From the NCBI RefSeq assembly GCF_033473495.1, contig NC_088936.1, positions 4,278,001 through 4,342,000 on the forward strand: 64,000 nt of DNA. The letters are read 5' to 3'. The first letter of the stretch is position 1, and each line of letters begins with the position of its first letter. This DNA is from Cercospora beticola (lineage: Eukaryota; Ascomycota; Dothideomycetes; Mycosphaerellales; Mycosphaerellaceae). Below the pieces are notes generated by a model. That model ran no database searches and was not told where the DNA came from. It worked only from the letters and a program-made list of their open reading frames with translations. Below, in pieces: positions 35,916 to 46,337 of the stretch. The translations under genes were made by a program, and so were the position numbers.

Positions 35916-38604
35916 ATGGCCTCATACCCCCAAGTTGAGCTCTTTGCCATCGATCCAGCACACCAAAGCGCGTCGAGCGCCAAGTCTCAGTCTGCTAGCA
36001 TATTGCAGAGCTCGACCGCAAAGCTCATCACCGAGCCTCCACTCAGCGATGTTCGATCACCAGAGCCGCGAAAGATTTCCAAGTTCTTCGCCGTGCTTTT
36101 CCAATTGCTTGCATTGTTATGGGTTGGCGGCATTGGCTACCTACTATACGTCAATTTCCAACAACATATCCTCGGAGCAAGTGCATGGTGCACTTTCACC
36201 ACATGTTTTCCCCAAATCTGGGCAGAAGATGCAAGCATACCACGGGCGCTTCTGGCAAGGTTTGATCACGATACCCACAACCTGCTTGGTGGTCTTCAAC
36301 TTGCCGCAAAGGCTGCAGAAATCTGGTTCAACCTCATAGCCGCCTGGCTAGTGTGTCTGAAGACACTCCAACTGGCGCAAAGCCCTGAAGGCCTGCCCAT
36401 AGGGTACATGTTGAGGCATATCGAGTTTGCGAACACCCTCAGCCTATTTGACAAACTTACGTGGACGACCTCGTCAGCTCACAGGCGTCACGGTAGTCGA
36501 CACCGACTTTTATTCTACATCTGCCTAACAGGGCTTTTGTGCGTGCTGTGCAATCTGATGGGGCCAGCGGTCGCCGTCCTACTGGTACCATCGCTACAGT
36601 GGATAGATACGGAGACAACTGCAACCCAGCGGCTTGACACTTTCTACGCAGGCCAGCCTCCCAGACCAGAGGGACACGCCGTCAACGATTCACTCCGTTC
36701 ACCAAATGAAAATTGGCATGACTGTATGAATGTAACATATATGCCTCAGGGCTCCTACCACTGCTCTGGGATATGGGCCAACAGCTTAGACGCATGGGTC
36801 GAAGCCGTCTTTGCAAGGCAAGGCGGAATCACGCCAGTAGCTTCATCGCAAAACAACATATCGTTCACATACAACAGAACAAATATTGGTCTAACAGAGT
36901 CTGGTCAAACAGATCCAAATAGCAACTTTCATGGCCGGGTCTTTTGGGTACCAAGCCGCCAGGTCCTTGCAGACCTGAACGAAGATCTTCTGCTCGTTCA
37001 GAACATGTCTCTCGGGGTAACACCATTGAACGACAGCAGATTGAGCTCATTCGCACCATACAATGCTACAGTCTCTACAGTTGTACATCGCATTGCGCCG
37101 GCGCTTGGTGCGACATTCGGTCTATGGTTGGAGGTCACCGATACTGCAAGTGCCTCGCCGTTCTACGACATTGAATTGGACGACGATAGAATGGTTCGCT
37201 GTTATAAGAATTACGAAAGTCTATCTGCGGAAGACTGTGAAGAGGCATGTGAGGGTTCCACCTCTTATACGAGATGCGTGGAACTGGATCTAGCCAATCG
37301 TGCTGCCGGCTTTTGGATTGGTGAGCGTTACATGCAGATTGGGCAGAATTATACTTCGGGGCTCTACACGCGCGTGGATCATTTCGCCTCAGATCGCGCT
37401 GCCTTCTTGCCTAACGATACGGTTCCGCATTCTGTCATTGCAGCAGGGTTTGAGCAGAGCTGCTTAGATCCTTTGAAACATGATGTGGCTCATTGCAATT
37501 GGGATGCACTCTTCAACATGTCCACACAGAATGCAAGACTCGCCAGTCGCTCCAGGCAGGTGAACACTGTGCATATTACTTGGGATAGCAGGATGAGCGA
37601 TGGCTTTCACCGGGATCCTGAGATTCTCTTTATAGTAGCCATTGACTTTGCAGCGTATCGGGGTATGGCGAACTATGCACTAGACACGTCAAGGCTTTCC
37701 AACCCGCTCATGCAGCTGGATTTCCAACCGCAGATATCTCGAAACAGACATGATGGATTCGATCCTCAGTCAATTGCAATTAACCCGAACTGGACGCTGG
37801 CAGCCTGGGCTGCAGACTACAGTAGCGCAGACCAGAATCCAGTCACGCAAAGACCGGACACGCTGGACGTTACACGTGCAGCACCTGCCAGACTGCAGAG
37901 GTTCTTTGAAATGTTTTATAGCGGTGAATACAGCGACTGGAATCTCAAGCATGGCTTTACAGACTGGACCGAATCACTCTTCCTGGTACCTATTATGCAA
38001 ATGCTCAGCATTGTTGAATTGTATTCTCGTAGGCACTCGTCGGATAGGTATAACGCAGTAGAAGTAGAGACAATAAGTAGGAACCAACCGAGTTGATTAT
38101 GTTGGTTAGTTACAGGTTGCATCTTACTCCTGAGATAGGCATCAGCTGGGTCATGTGACCTAGTGTCACATGACCTATGTCACCTGATCCTGATCCCCAA
38201 AGTGTCTCTCAGAATGTCCAACTGGACTGCACTTTCCAACAAGCATCATTGATTTTGAGCCCATGGAAGCCGGCCCCATTGATCATGTGGACACCGAAAG
38301 ACCACTTATCAAGCAGTATGGAAGCATTCGTGTCTGGGCATACGGGATTACCTCTCGCACAGGATGGCTTGGTGTCATTGTGACTGGCTGCGGGTGCCTC
38401 GTTGTGCTATATGAAGTTTACGTTGGCCTTAGGGATCGCCGACAATTTCGATCGCCGACACAAATCCTGATTTCTGCGCTGGAACACAATTTGAATGGCG
38501 AGTTCGATGGTCTGCGGAAGGAGAAGGACGTTGCAAGAGTCTCGTTCCGACTTGAGGACGACTATTTCTCGCCCGGCGGGCTTCGCTTCGAGAGAGCGCG
38601 CTGA
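35916..38604 (+). CDS. large N-glycosylated fungal multi-pass membrane protein, function unknown
   Basis: The main exon is open from 35916 to a stop at 38096 (726 residues). A separate frame at 38263-38604 carries what looks like the missing C-terminus (KQYGSIRVWAYGITSRTGW plus a membrane segment). Splicing 38047 to 38244 (GTATAA donor, phase 2) would join them into about 830 residues; this join is tentative. Membrane segments: about 58-80, 140-158, 200-226 and one near the C-terminus. Between them lies a 450-residue probable extracellular region with about ten NxS/T sites (NVT, NIS, NRT, NMS, NAT, NYT, NWT) and paired cysteines. I recognise this only as a filamentous-fungal hypothetical membrane protein type. 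Confidence 0.72.
38149..38175. repeat. 11-bp perfect inverted repeat with 5-base spacer
   Basis: GGTCATGTGAC, spacer CTAGT, GTCACATGACC. Located in the proposed intron of the membrane-protein gene. A third partial copy (ATGTCACCTGA) follows at about 38177-38187. Contains CACATGAC/GTCATGTG E-box-like cores. Confidence 0.85.
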
Positions 38605-38977
38605 TTTCTGATCATCATTCCAACTTTATCAACCTTTCAGTACCCATTGGGTATCAAAGGCGGCCAGGAGCTACAGGGTAAGCGTGAGGCCGCCGAATAA
38701 GATGGTCGGAGCACATGCTCTATCTGTTTGACACATGCCGGCCCATGTGAAAGACGTACTTAAGGAACGACTTTGGAGGCAAGAATTGCTAACATTTCTT
38801 TCAGCGTGGATATCGGATAGTGATGATAATACACACATGACTCAATCGAATTTCATTTCGCACACAGGTTTTGAGGTTCCTGGCAGTGTGCGACGAGCCT
38901 CGCAGAAGGATCATACTCAAAACAACATGCTCCTGCGATAGCCATCGCTTACTGCAGAGCAGCCATTCATGAAAAGC
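38605..38977. other. intergenic next to the transposable element
   Basis: No supported gene; a 68-codon frame at 38735-38941 has no motif. Confidence 0.45.
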
Positions 38978-39433
38978 CATAGATTTTGAATACTGAATTG
39001 AATATTCAAATTCAATTCAAATTCAGAGTTGAATTGAATATAAATCCGGCTTTTTGAATACTCAAATTCAAATTCAATTCAAAGCTTGTACTAAAAATAG
39101 TGCTCTCGGCGGTGTACTCGGAGGCTAGGCTTAGCGATACCCTGCTATAGTCGCTCTCCGCTCCGCTCTATAGTCCCTTCTCCGCTCTGCTTTACTACTT
39201 CTCTAGTACTAGCGCTCTTATCCGGGCTCTTATCGTTAGGAGCTTAGTACGTATATTACTCTGCCTATAGACTACTCTTTACCTCGATGTCGTCGTCGTA
39301 AACCGAGAATACGTTATAGGAGGCTGATTTGTAAGCTGAATATATTGAATTGAATTTGAATATTCAATTTAGTTTCTGAATTGAATTTGAATTTGGCCGA
39401 GTTGAATTGAATATTCAGGATTCAAAATCTATG
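38978..39433. mobile_element. MITE-like non-autonomous DNA element with terminal inverted repeats
   Basis: 456 bases. The left end (38978-38998) and the reverse complement of the right end (39413-39433) match at 20 of 21 positions, reading CATAGATTTTGAATnCTGAAT. Both ends continue into AT-rich arms made of repeated TTGAAT/ATTCAA units that can pair with each other. Flanks carry an imperfect direct repeat, TTCATGAAAAGC at 38966-38977 and TTCAGAAAAGC at 39434-39444, a possible target-site duplication. The centre (39082-39364) has no CA dinucleotide at all, as expected after RIP-type mutation. No coding capacity. Confidence 0.78.
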
Positions 39434-39998
39434 TTCAGAAAAGCACGATCGCGCTCATGGGCGTTCGCGTGAAGTTTCGAATTCCGGCAGAGCGTTTATG
39501 ACTGGGTTTTGGAGTGACTTGCTGCCTTCGATCTCATCTAATTACGGCGAACAAGCGTTTAAGTCTCCGCTGATGGGAATGCAGGAGAGGTGGTGTGCTA
39601 TTAGACAGCAAGGGAAGATGGGACTAGACCAATGGATCACTAATCCTTGGCACTGGAAAATAACCTTTTGCTGTACACATGGCGAGCCCAAATGCTTCGA
39701 TCTCGTGCTTCGGAGATCGCTGCGGTCGATGACAACTGGATGTTGATATTTGATGTTCTGGCCGTCGGAGGCTGGCTTTGGCAAGTGGTACAGGACAACA
39801 AAGTGCAGATGGCCGCTTCCCAAAAAACGCCCCACGCCGTCAAACGCCGTGATTCCACCGATGGGCGATGGCGACATCGCAGACATTTTCGTTGAGCCAT
39901 TTCACAACGAGAAAAGCCGAAAGGCATATAATGAATGCAAGTTTGTGCGACGTATGATTTCATGACTTGACAGTGATTTCTGGATTTTTCTTTTCGCC
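39434..39998. other. intergenic, 3' of the element and upstream of the permease
   Basis: Two overlapping 82-codon frames (39498-39746 and 39647-39895) without a recognised domain; possibly a gene remnant. Permease promoter on the right side. Confidence 0.4.
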
Positions 39999-41841
39999 AT
40001 GCATTCACATCACCAGGATGTCGAAGATGTGCATGTTGCCAAGAGCTGTTCTTCTCATAGCGACAAATATGGATCGACCGAGGAGCTCAATGTCGGTGGC
40101 CGGGGAGCCACGCAGCGACGATTGCGGAATTATCAAGTTACCATGATCGGTTTCTGCAGGTAACGAGATCTCTTGATTGCGTTCTCCACATTTCCTTTGC
40201 TGAGACCGCAGATAGTGGAATCGGTACAGGTCTCTTCGTAGGAACTGGCAGTGCATATGCGACATCTGGGCCGGCTGGATTACTACTGGCATATATCATC
40301 GTTGGAGCTGTCCTTTGGTGTGTTATGCAGAGTATTGCAGAATTGGCGACCGTTGTACGTGAACACTCCCATCTGCTCGAAATAGGCACGCAATACTGAT
40401 TGTCGATAGTTCCCCACTGCTGGATCTTTCCCACATTGGGCAACGCGCTTCATCGATCCTAGTGTTGGCTTCAGTCTCGCTATCTCGTATGGCTACTGCT
40501 ACACCATATCCGTTGCAGCAGAAGCTTCCGCGTCGGCTATTATCGTCAGCTACTGGACCGATCTCTCCCAAGCAGTGGTGATCACTGTCTCTCTGGTTCT
40601 CATCTTGATCATCAACTTGTTCAGCGTCCGCGTATTTGGGGAGACAGAAGTGATTGCAGGTACAATCAAAGTGCTTTGCTTCGTGGGCTTGATCTTTGTC
40701 TCCATTGTCATCACCGCAGGCGGAGGACCGAATGGAGGAGCGATTGGATTTCGATACTGGAACAACCCAGGCCCGTGGGTGGACTACAATGGCATCACTG
40801 GATCTACTGGCGCATTCCTGGGCTTGCTTTCTTCGTTCGTCAATGCATCATTCTCCTTCATCGGAGTGGAGACAGTGGTCATTACTGCTGCTGAGTCTAT
40901 CGATCCTCACCGAGCTATTCCACGAGCCGCTGGACTGGTCACATATCGTATCGGCTTTTTCTACATTTTGGGCGCTCTTTTGATCGGCATGACTGTGGAT
41001 CCTCGCAATCCTGATCTGGTCTCCGACACTGGGAATGCAGCTTCGTCGCCCTGGGTGATTGCGATCAAAGAAGCTGGAATTGTCGCCTTGCCTTCGATCG
41101 TGAACGCGTGTATTCTGATCTCCGCTTGGTCCGCTGGGAACTCATACTGCTGGGTCGGCTCGCGCATGATCGTAGCAATGACCACAGATCGTCAATTACC
41201 CCAGATCTTCGGCAAGACGAACAAGGATGGTGTGCCATACTACGCAGTCATCGCTGCGTGGCTGTTTGGTCCTCTTGCATACTTGAGTAAGTCATCTCAT
41301 GCCGGTTCAGTCTTCGCAACTAACAATGTTTTACCCAGGTCTTGGCTCAGGCGGAGCGTCACAAGCCTTCACATGGCTCAGAAACTTGAGTACAGTAGCC
41401 GGTTTGATCGCGTGGGCAACTCTTTGCTTCGCATACATTCGATTCCACGCGGCCATGAAGGCACAAAATGTAGGGCGGGAGACCTTGCCTTGGAAGTCAC
41501 CCTTCCAGCCGTTCACTGCTTGGTTCGGCTTTGTTGGCTCCACCATCATCACGCTCGTCTGCGGGTTCTCAGTTTTCTTGAAGGGAAATTGGTCAACGGC
41601 CGACTTCTTCGCCTCGTACATCGGGATCCCGATCTTCATTGTGCCAATCATTGTTTGGAAGCTGGTGCATAAAACACAGGTAAGTTTTGTGCCTGTTGTG
41701 TGCTGGCACTTGGCTGACAAAATTCAGTTCGCTCGTGCTCACACGATTGATCTCTTCTCTGGGCGTCTGAAAGAGCACGAGATCGTTCGGACGTCACCGA
41801 AGAAGACGGCATTCTCTTGGACTTACAATTGGCTCACATAA
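39999..41841 (+). CDS. amino-acid permease (yeast AAT/APC family)
   Basis: Exons 39999-40159, 40216-40354, 40410-41286, 41339-41679 and 41728-41841, 543 residues, all phases closing. Twelve membrane helices expected. Family marks: RRLRNYQVTMIGFCSGIGTG at helix I, the FPTAGSFPHWATRFIDP loop, GFRYWNNPGPW, SFSFIGVETVVITAAE, ESIDPHRAIPRA and SRMIVAMTTDRQLP. Proton-driven uptake of amino acids at the plasma membrane is the usual role; substrate cannot be read from the sequence. The first acceptor is GCAGATAG, just after a nearer CAG. The N-terminus is His/Asp/Ser-rich. Convergent with the M28 peptidase gene, only 42 bases between stops. Confidence 0.93.
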
Positions 41842-41883
41842 GTCGTTATGGCATTTCTTCTAATTTGATATTGAGCATTCGCA

Positions 41884-43530
41884 CTAGATATCATGTCCGC
41901 ATCCAGTGTGTCTCTCGCCCTCGACTTCTGGGAAGCCGAACAATTCGTGGTCTTCCATGGCACCAAGCATGGCGCGCTCCATGATTACAGGAGCGGGCAC
42001 ATCTCTGGTCGCCTTCTTTGGTCCCTTTGGAATGATCTTGTGCCCCTCCATGGCAAGCGTTGCCAGGACATGCGCAGCTGCTCGAGCATTGGTCGTCAAT
42101 TGCGCTGGGTTTGCGTTGTCGTAAACGTCACACTCTTGGTGGTAGCAAGCGTCCTGGTCCACTCCAGTTCCGGTGTGCAGACCCCCGACTGGCTTGTTGA
42201 GCGTAGACATAAAGCTCGCATAGTCACTGCCACCAGTGAAAACTGCAGGGGTTACGTTGAAGCCTTGTGCTGTGAGGTGATCGACGAATAGCTTTTCGAT
42301 GACATCTGAACCTGGCGCGCCAGCTGTCCCGTGAGTGCTTCCGTCGCCATCGAAGACGCCGTAGTAGCCTCGTGAGACCATGTCGAAGTTGAGGTATGTC
42401 TGCAGTAAAATTAGCCAGTGAAACAATTGCTTCAATAGAGAGCCAACTTACCACAAGGTTGTCGGCCTCTTTGGTGTTGTTTATTCCAGCAGTGTAGAAT
42501 CTGCTTCCAACCAATCCGTTCTCCTCAGCTCCCCACCATGCCAGGCGGATCTTGTTACGGAAACCAGCACGCTGCAGACCATCGAAAATCTCAAGGAGCA
42601 GAGAGGAACCGCTTCCATCATCGTTGATGCCAGCACCGGCTTTGACGGAGTCCAAGTGAGCTCCCATCATAATCACGTTCCGAGGGTCACCGCCCTTCGA
42701 TTCTGCGAAAACATTTTGAGTGATCCTCTCCTCAATGGTTTGGGTGTGCTGGAGGTAGCCTTCAAGCTCCTCTCCTGCTTCAAGACGTGCTTTGAGAGCC
42801 TCGCCATCGTCCTGGTTGATGAATCCGCTTGGTCGGAAGCCAACGGGATCTGGTCGAGAAAGAGTTCCGCCTGTAACTTTGGTAGGAACATTGTTGTACA
42901 AGATCACACTGTTTGCTCCAGCTGCCACAGCAGCACGGATTCGGCCTGCAATTGTAGAGCCATCTGGACAAGTTCCTCTTTGAACGAGCACCATCTTGTC
43001 TGTCACGTCCAAACCGCTATAGCCCTCTACAGTGCATGCAGTCGTGCCATTTGGACCGAGAACGAGCGGTGCGGTGAGACCTTCCGGACTTGTCGAAGGA
43101 GAATAAGTTGGTCCAAACACGTAATACTCGGTCTCGCCGATGCGGAATGTGATTGAAACGACATCGTTATACAGCGCTGGGAATTCCTGAGTCCATGATT
43201 TCCAGGAGCGAGACTTGCCGACTCTTGAGAGAACAAAATCTCTAGATGCATCGTAGCCGGGAAGGCCAAAGGCGCGGTTGCCACCATTTGCCTTGGCGAT
43301 GTCATCTAGCTTCTGGAGGTTTTCCATCAAGCTGTTTTCGTGTGAGCGCCACCTTTGGTCTGAATGCTGAAGTGTGCTTACCCATTTGTGGTGATTGAGC
43401 GTTGCAGCTGCCTGGACAAGACCCTTGACGCTGCCGACTCCCATTTTGAACTTCCTTTCCTGGCCTCATCCTCTTGAGCACCAACCAACAGTGCCGTAGA
43501 AAAAGCGCGGGCGAGCAGAGAGAACTTCAT
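41884..43530 (-). CDS. secreted M28-family zinc aminopeptidase (Lap2/Ape3 type)
   Basis: Exons 43382-43530, 42452-43331 and 41884-42399, 514 residues. Signal peptide MKFSLLARAFSTALLVGAQ. The first splice restores SITTNG-LMENLQKLDDIAKANGG, the conserved entry block, in the same frame as the signal peptide. A protease-associated (PA) domain lies around 130-260 (MVLVQRGTCPDGSTI...GANSVILYNN). The M28 metal and catalytic residues are visible: AHLDSV, NDDGSGSS, AWWGAEENGLVGS, YLNFDMVS and a late GCGHD. It would release N-terminal amino acids outside the cell. Its neighbour is an amino-acid permease that could take up the products. Confidence 0.93.
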
Positions 43531-43581
43531 GATGAATGATGCAACAGGAATAGAGACTTACACCTTGATGGGCGATCATAC

Positions 43582-43591
43582 CTATATATAC
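43582..43591 (-). promoter_or_regulatory. TATA box of the M28 aminopeptidase gene
   Basis: GTATATATAG on the minus strand, 52-61 bases before the ATG at 43530. Confidence 0.6.
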
Positions 43592-44821
43592 GCCCGCTAC
43601 GGCCACAGCAGTCTATCGCCATTGCGTCTTGTGCCTTCCTGGAACAGGTCTTGTCGTCTTGTCAATCAAGCAAATACAGTGGCGTTTAGTGGCTCAGTGA
43701 AGACTTCCAAGCAAAGCCAAGACCTGCACAAATGCCACCTTCTGTTTTGGGCATCGCAGCGGAGCGACTATCAATTGTGCATGAGCATGTATATCGGTCA
43801 TACGACGTTGTGCCTCGCTGTCTTAAGTGGATCTTTTGCAGCACTGGCTGGGGTGTTCCTCTGCGTTCGCGTGTAGCGAGCTGTTGGATAATCGAGCTGT
43901 CGAAGGCCGGGTTCACGTGTGCCATCCACGTTTCTTGAGGCTCGAGAGGTGACTTGTGGTACGATTCCAAGCAACCTCTGTCTCGAGCGAGCCGCCTACC
44001 ATTGTCTCCATAGCCTATCCAGGCTGTTACTGCTGTCAGATGGCCCTGTGAAATAGCGGGCACTATGGTCGATGTGTGGGCTTCAGACGTCTGTCAATGT
44101 CTTTGAAGAATGGCAGAGCTTCTAAGAGGGTGTACAAGCGGTGGGAAGTGATGCGATGTCTCGACTCCTGCACTGTCAGGCCCGGACGGTGCTCATGTGG
44201 CATGAGATAGTCGGCGGAGGTGATGGTTTCGGAAAGTGGAGTTGACGAAGCGAGGACGCCGGGCTTGGCGAAAAGGCGGCTCGGCACGCTGTTTCCTTGT
44301 TCCGATCCACCATCTGCCACCTTCCGTCTTCCACGTTTCATAACCTCCACCTCATCCTTCTGGCCACGCATACATGTTACTGAGTGAGCGAGCTCGACAC
44401 TTATATCGTCCTGCCGCACCCTCCAGAAGTTTCGAGGGCCTCGCAACGCACTAGGAGACTTGGCCATTCTCGCGCATAATCATCACAAGACGTGACTGTT
44501 CCACGACCTACACGCATTGCATGGATTGCATTGTCCATCAAAGCCGATCTACACCTTACACTGTGTACCTCAAAAGTATTCTACTGAAGGGGTCAGCACT
44601 TTTTGTGCTCAACCGAGTGTTCTCGTCACATGATCTGTTCACCGTTCACCTTTTGTCCACGATGTCCCCGACGAAGCAAGTTACTGGCTAAAAGCATCGA
44701 CCTTCACGCGACATGCTCCACGTACTAGACTTATCTTCAGCTATGCTAATCAACCCCAGGTCGACCTGCCATACGTGACTCGAGATCACAAGTGGACACA
44801 TGCGACAAGCTGAAAAGAAAA
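43592..44821. other. intergenic 1.2 kb
   Basis: No supported gene. A 134-codon minus frame at 44063-44467 has no signal peptide or domain. Holds the promoters of the divergent M28 gene and the 458-residue protein gene. Confidence 0.45.
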
Positions 44822-46198
44822 ATGGCCGCTACTTTCCCTCACGTCCTACACCTCAGGTCTCCAGCCTGCGAGCTGCTTTGCAACGATGGAAGCTTGCCCA
44901 TCCTGCCCGAACCAGCATTTGCAGAGTACAGAGCTCGGCCACCAAGGGACAGAGCTCTTCTGCACTCGTTCGGGACCGACTTTCACGTTGTGCTCTCTTC
45001 GAGCTCACATGAACAAGTCCTTTCCGAACTGCTGAATCTTGGACAATTATTCGATGCTATCAATGTGCTTTGCTACATTCCTGGAGAATCCGAGTTGCAG
45101 CATGTAGAAGGCAAACTGGCACTGGACGATTCGTACTGGAAACATGGCTTTCGGCTGGTCACGATGCAAGATGGCGTTGTTGTGAACACACAAGAATGGA
45201 CACTGGCATTTGTGGAAGTCTTGGAACTCGAGGAGCCTCAATACAGGAATGTGCCCTGGATTGCGACATTTCTTCATCTGACCGAACGCAGGTCCGATAT
45301 GGCGTGCTATCATGCCGAAGAACAGATGTTGACGGTTACTGATGCCGATCATGTCGAAGCAGGAATCGAGCAGTACGATTGGGACACAAATCCTTCCCGA
45401 ACTGCTCATCAGTACTTACTGAACAAGTTCATCGACGACCATGGCTACCCACCATCGATGCTCTACGCAGTCGGGCTTCGCTGCCAACACTGGATATTGT
45501 GCACGTGGGAGGGTTTCGAGAAGACAGATCTGGAAGGCATTCTCGCCCTGTGCTGTCCAATATGCGACGTGCCGCTGCTTACCGACATCGAAATGCACGA
45601 GATTATGGCTTGTGACCAGAACACTAATAGCAGAAGAGCCTTTCTGGAGCTCAACTCTCAATGGTCTACGCTCAACAGCAGGCCGGCAGGCTCGGATGTC
45701 TTTCCTGTCTATCCGAAGGCTTTGTGCGCAGCTATCGAGCTCGCTCTGGCGTCTCTCAGCCCTCCATCCCTCATCCTACCAGCAGAGATGTCCATGGCAG
45801 CTACCGAGGAAACGGCGGAAGTCATGCGCCGCCTCCGAGGACTTTGCAGCGAACTAACATCTCCCTTGAGCACTTCGCCCTCAGACCTCGTCAGTGCCCT
45901 TGAACAGCAAATCTGGGAAACGCCCGTCTCTGGAGGCAAAACACTTGGACAAGTCTTCCTACGTCCGGGCTATGTTGAGTTTGTGCAAAAATGGTGCTGT
46001 CGTGCTGTCAATTTCCTAGTGCACTGCCGCTGTGACAAAGTCGGACCTCAGCACGTCGGCTTACATTTGCATGAAACTCGGCAAGTCTACAACCCTGCGG
46101 TTTGGATGACTGTTGATGAGTTGGGCTCTGGGCTTGACAAGCTTGCTCTTGGGAAGCCCGCTGTGGACGCTACTCATGATCACGACATGGACTTGTGA
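44822..46198 (+). CDS. hypothetical protein, 458 residues, Cys/His-containing
   Basis: Single exon. The ATG at 44822 is used because the in-frame codon at 44792 is GTG. The N-terminal part (residues 1-170) is alpha/beta-like (LGQLFDAINVLCYIPGESE, WTLAFVEVLEL). A cysteine cluster, LCCPICDVPLL (about 248-258), with nearby Cys and His residues, suggests a metal site, but spacing does not match a standard RING. Later parts are Ser/Leu-rich with a WCCRAVNFLVHCRCD segment. No signal peptide or membrane span. I do not recognise a family. Confidence 0.7.
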   Translation: MAATFPHVLHLRSPACELLCNDGSLPILPEPAFAEYRARPPRDRALLHSFGTDFHVVLSSSSHEQVLSELLNLGQLFDAINVLCYIPGESELQHVEGKLALDDSYWKHGFRLVTMQDGVVVNTQEWTLAFVEVLELEEPQYRNVPWIATFLHLTERRSDMACYHAEEQMLTVTDADHVEAGIEQYDWDTNPSRTAHQYLLNKFIDDHGYPPSMLYAVGLRCQHWILCTWEGFEKTDLEGILALCCPICDVPLLTDIEMHEIMACDQNTNSRRAFLELNSQWSTLNSRPAGSDVFPVYPKALCAAIELALASLSPPSLILPAEMSMAATEETAEVMRRLRGLCSELTSPLSTSPSDLVSALEQQIWETPVSGGKTLGQVFLRPGYVEFVQKWCCRAVNFLVHCRCDKVGPQHVGLHLHETRQVYNPAVWMTVDELGSGLDKLALGKPAVDATHDHDMDL

Positions 46199-46337
46199 AG
46201 AGCTGACAATGATAGGGGTGAGGATCAGACCCCAGGTTGTAGGTAAGTTGTCAGTCACCGAGCTGGTCTCATTTTCATGTTTCTTCACTATCAGTTTGCT
46301 GTCGATAAAGGCCGGCGGCACTAACACCTTCACTGCC

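Noticed and set aside
43382..43444. Downstream ATG (43444) as start of the M28 peptidase
   Set aside because: It gives no signal peptide; the upstream ATG at 43530 with a GTAAGC intron gives a signal peptide and the conserved SITTNGLMENL join.
44063..44467. 134-codon minus frame between M28 and the 458-residue gene
   Set aside because: Low plausibility; basic, no domain.
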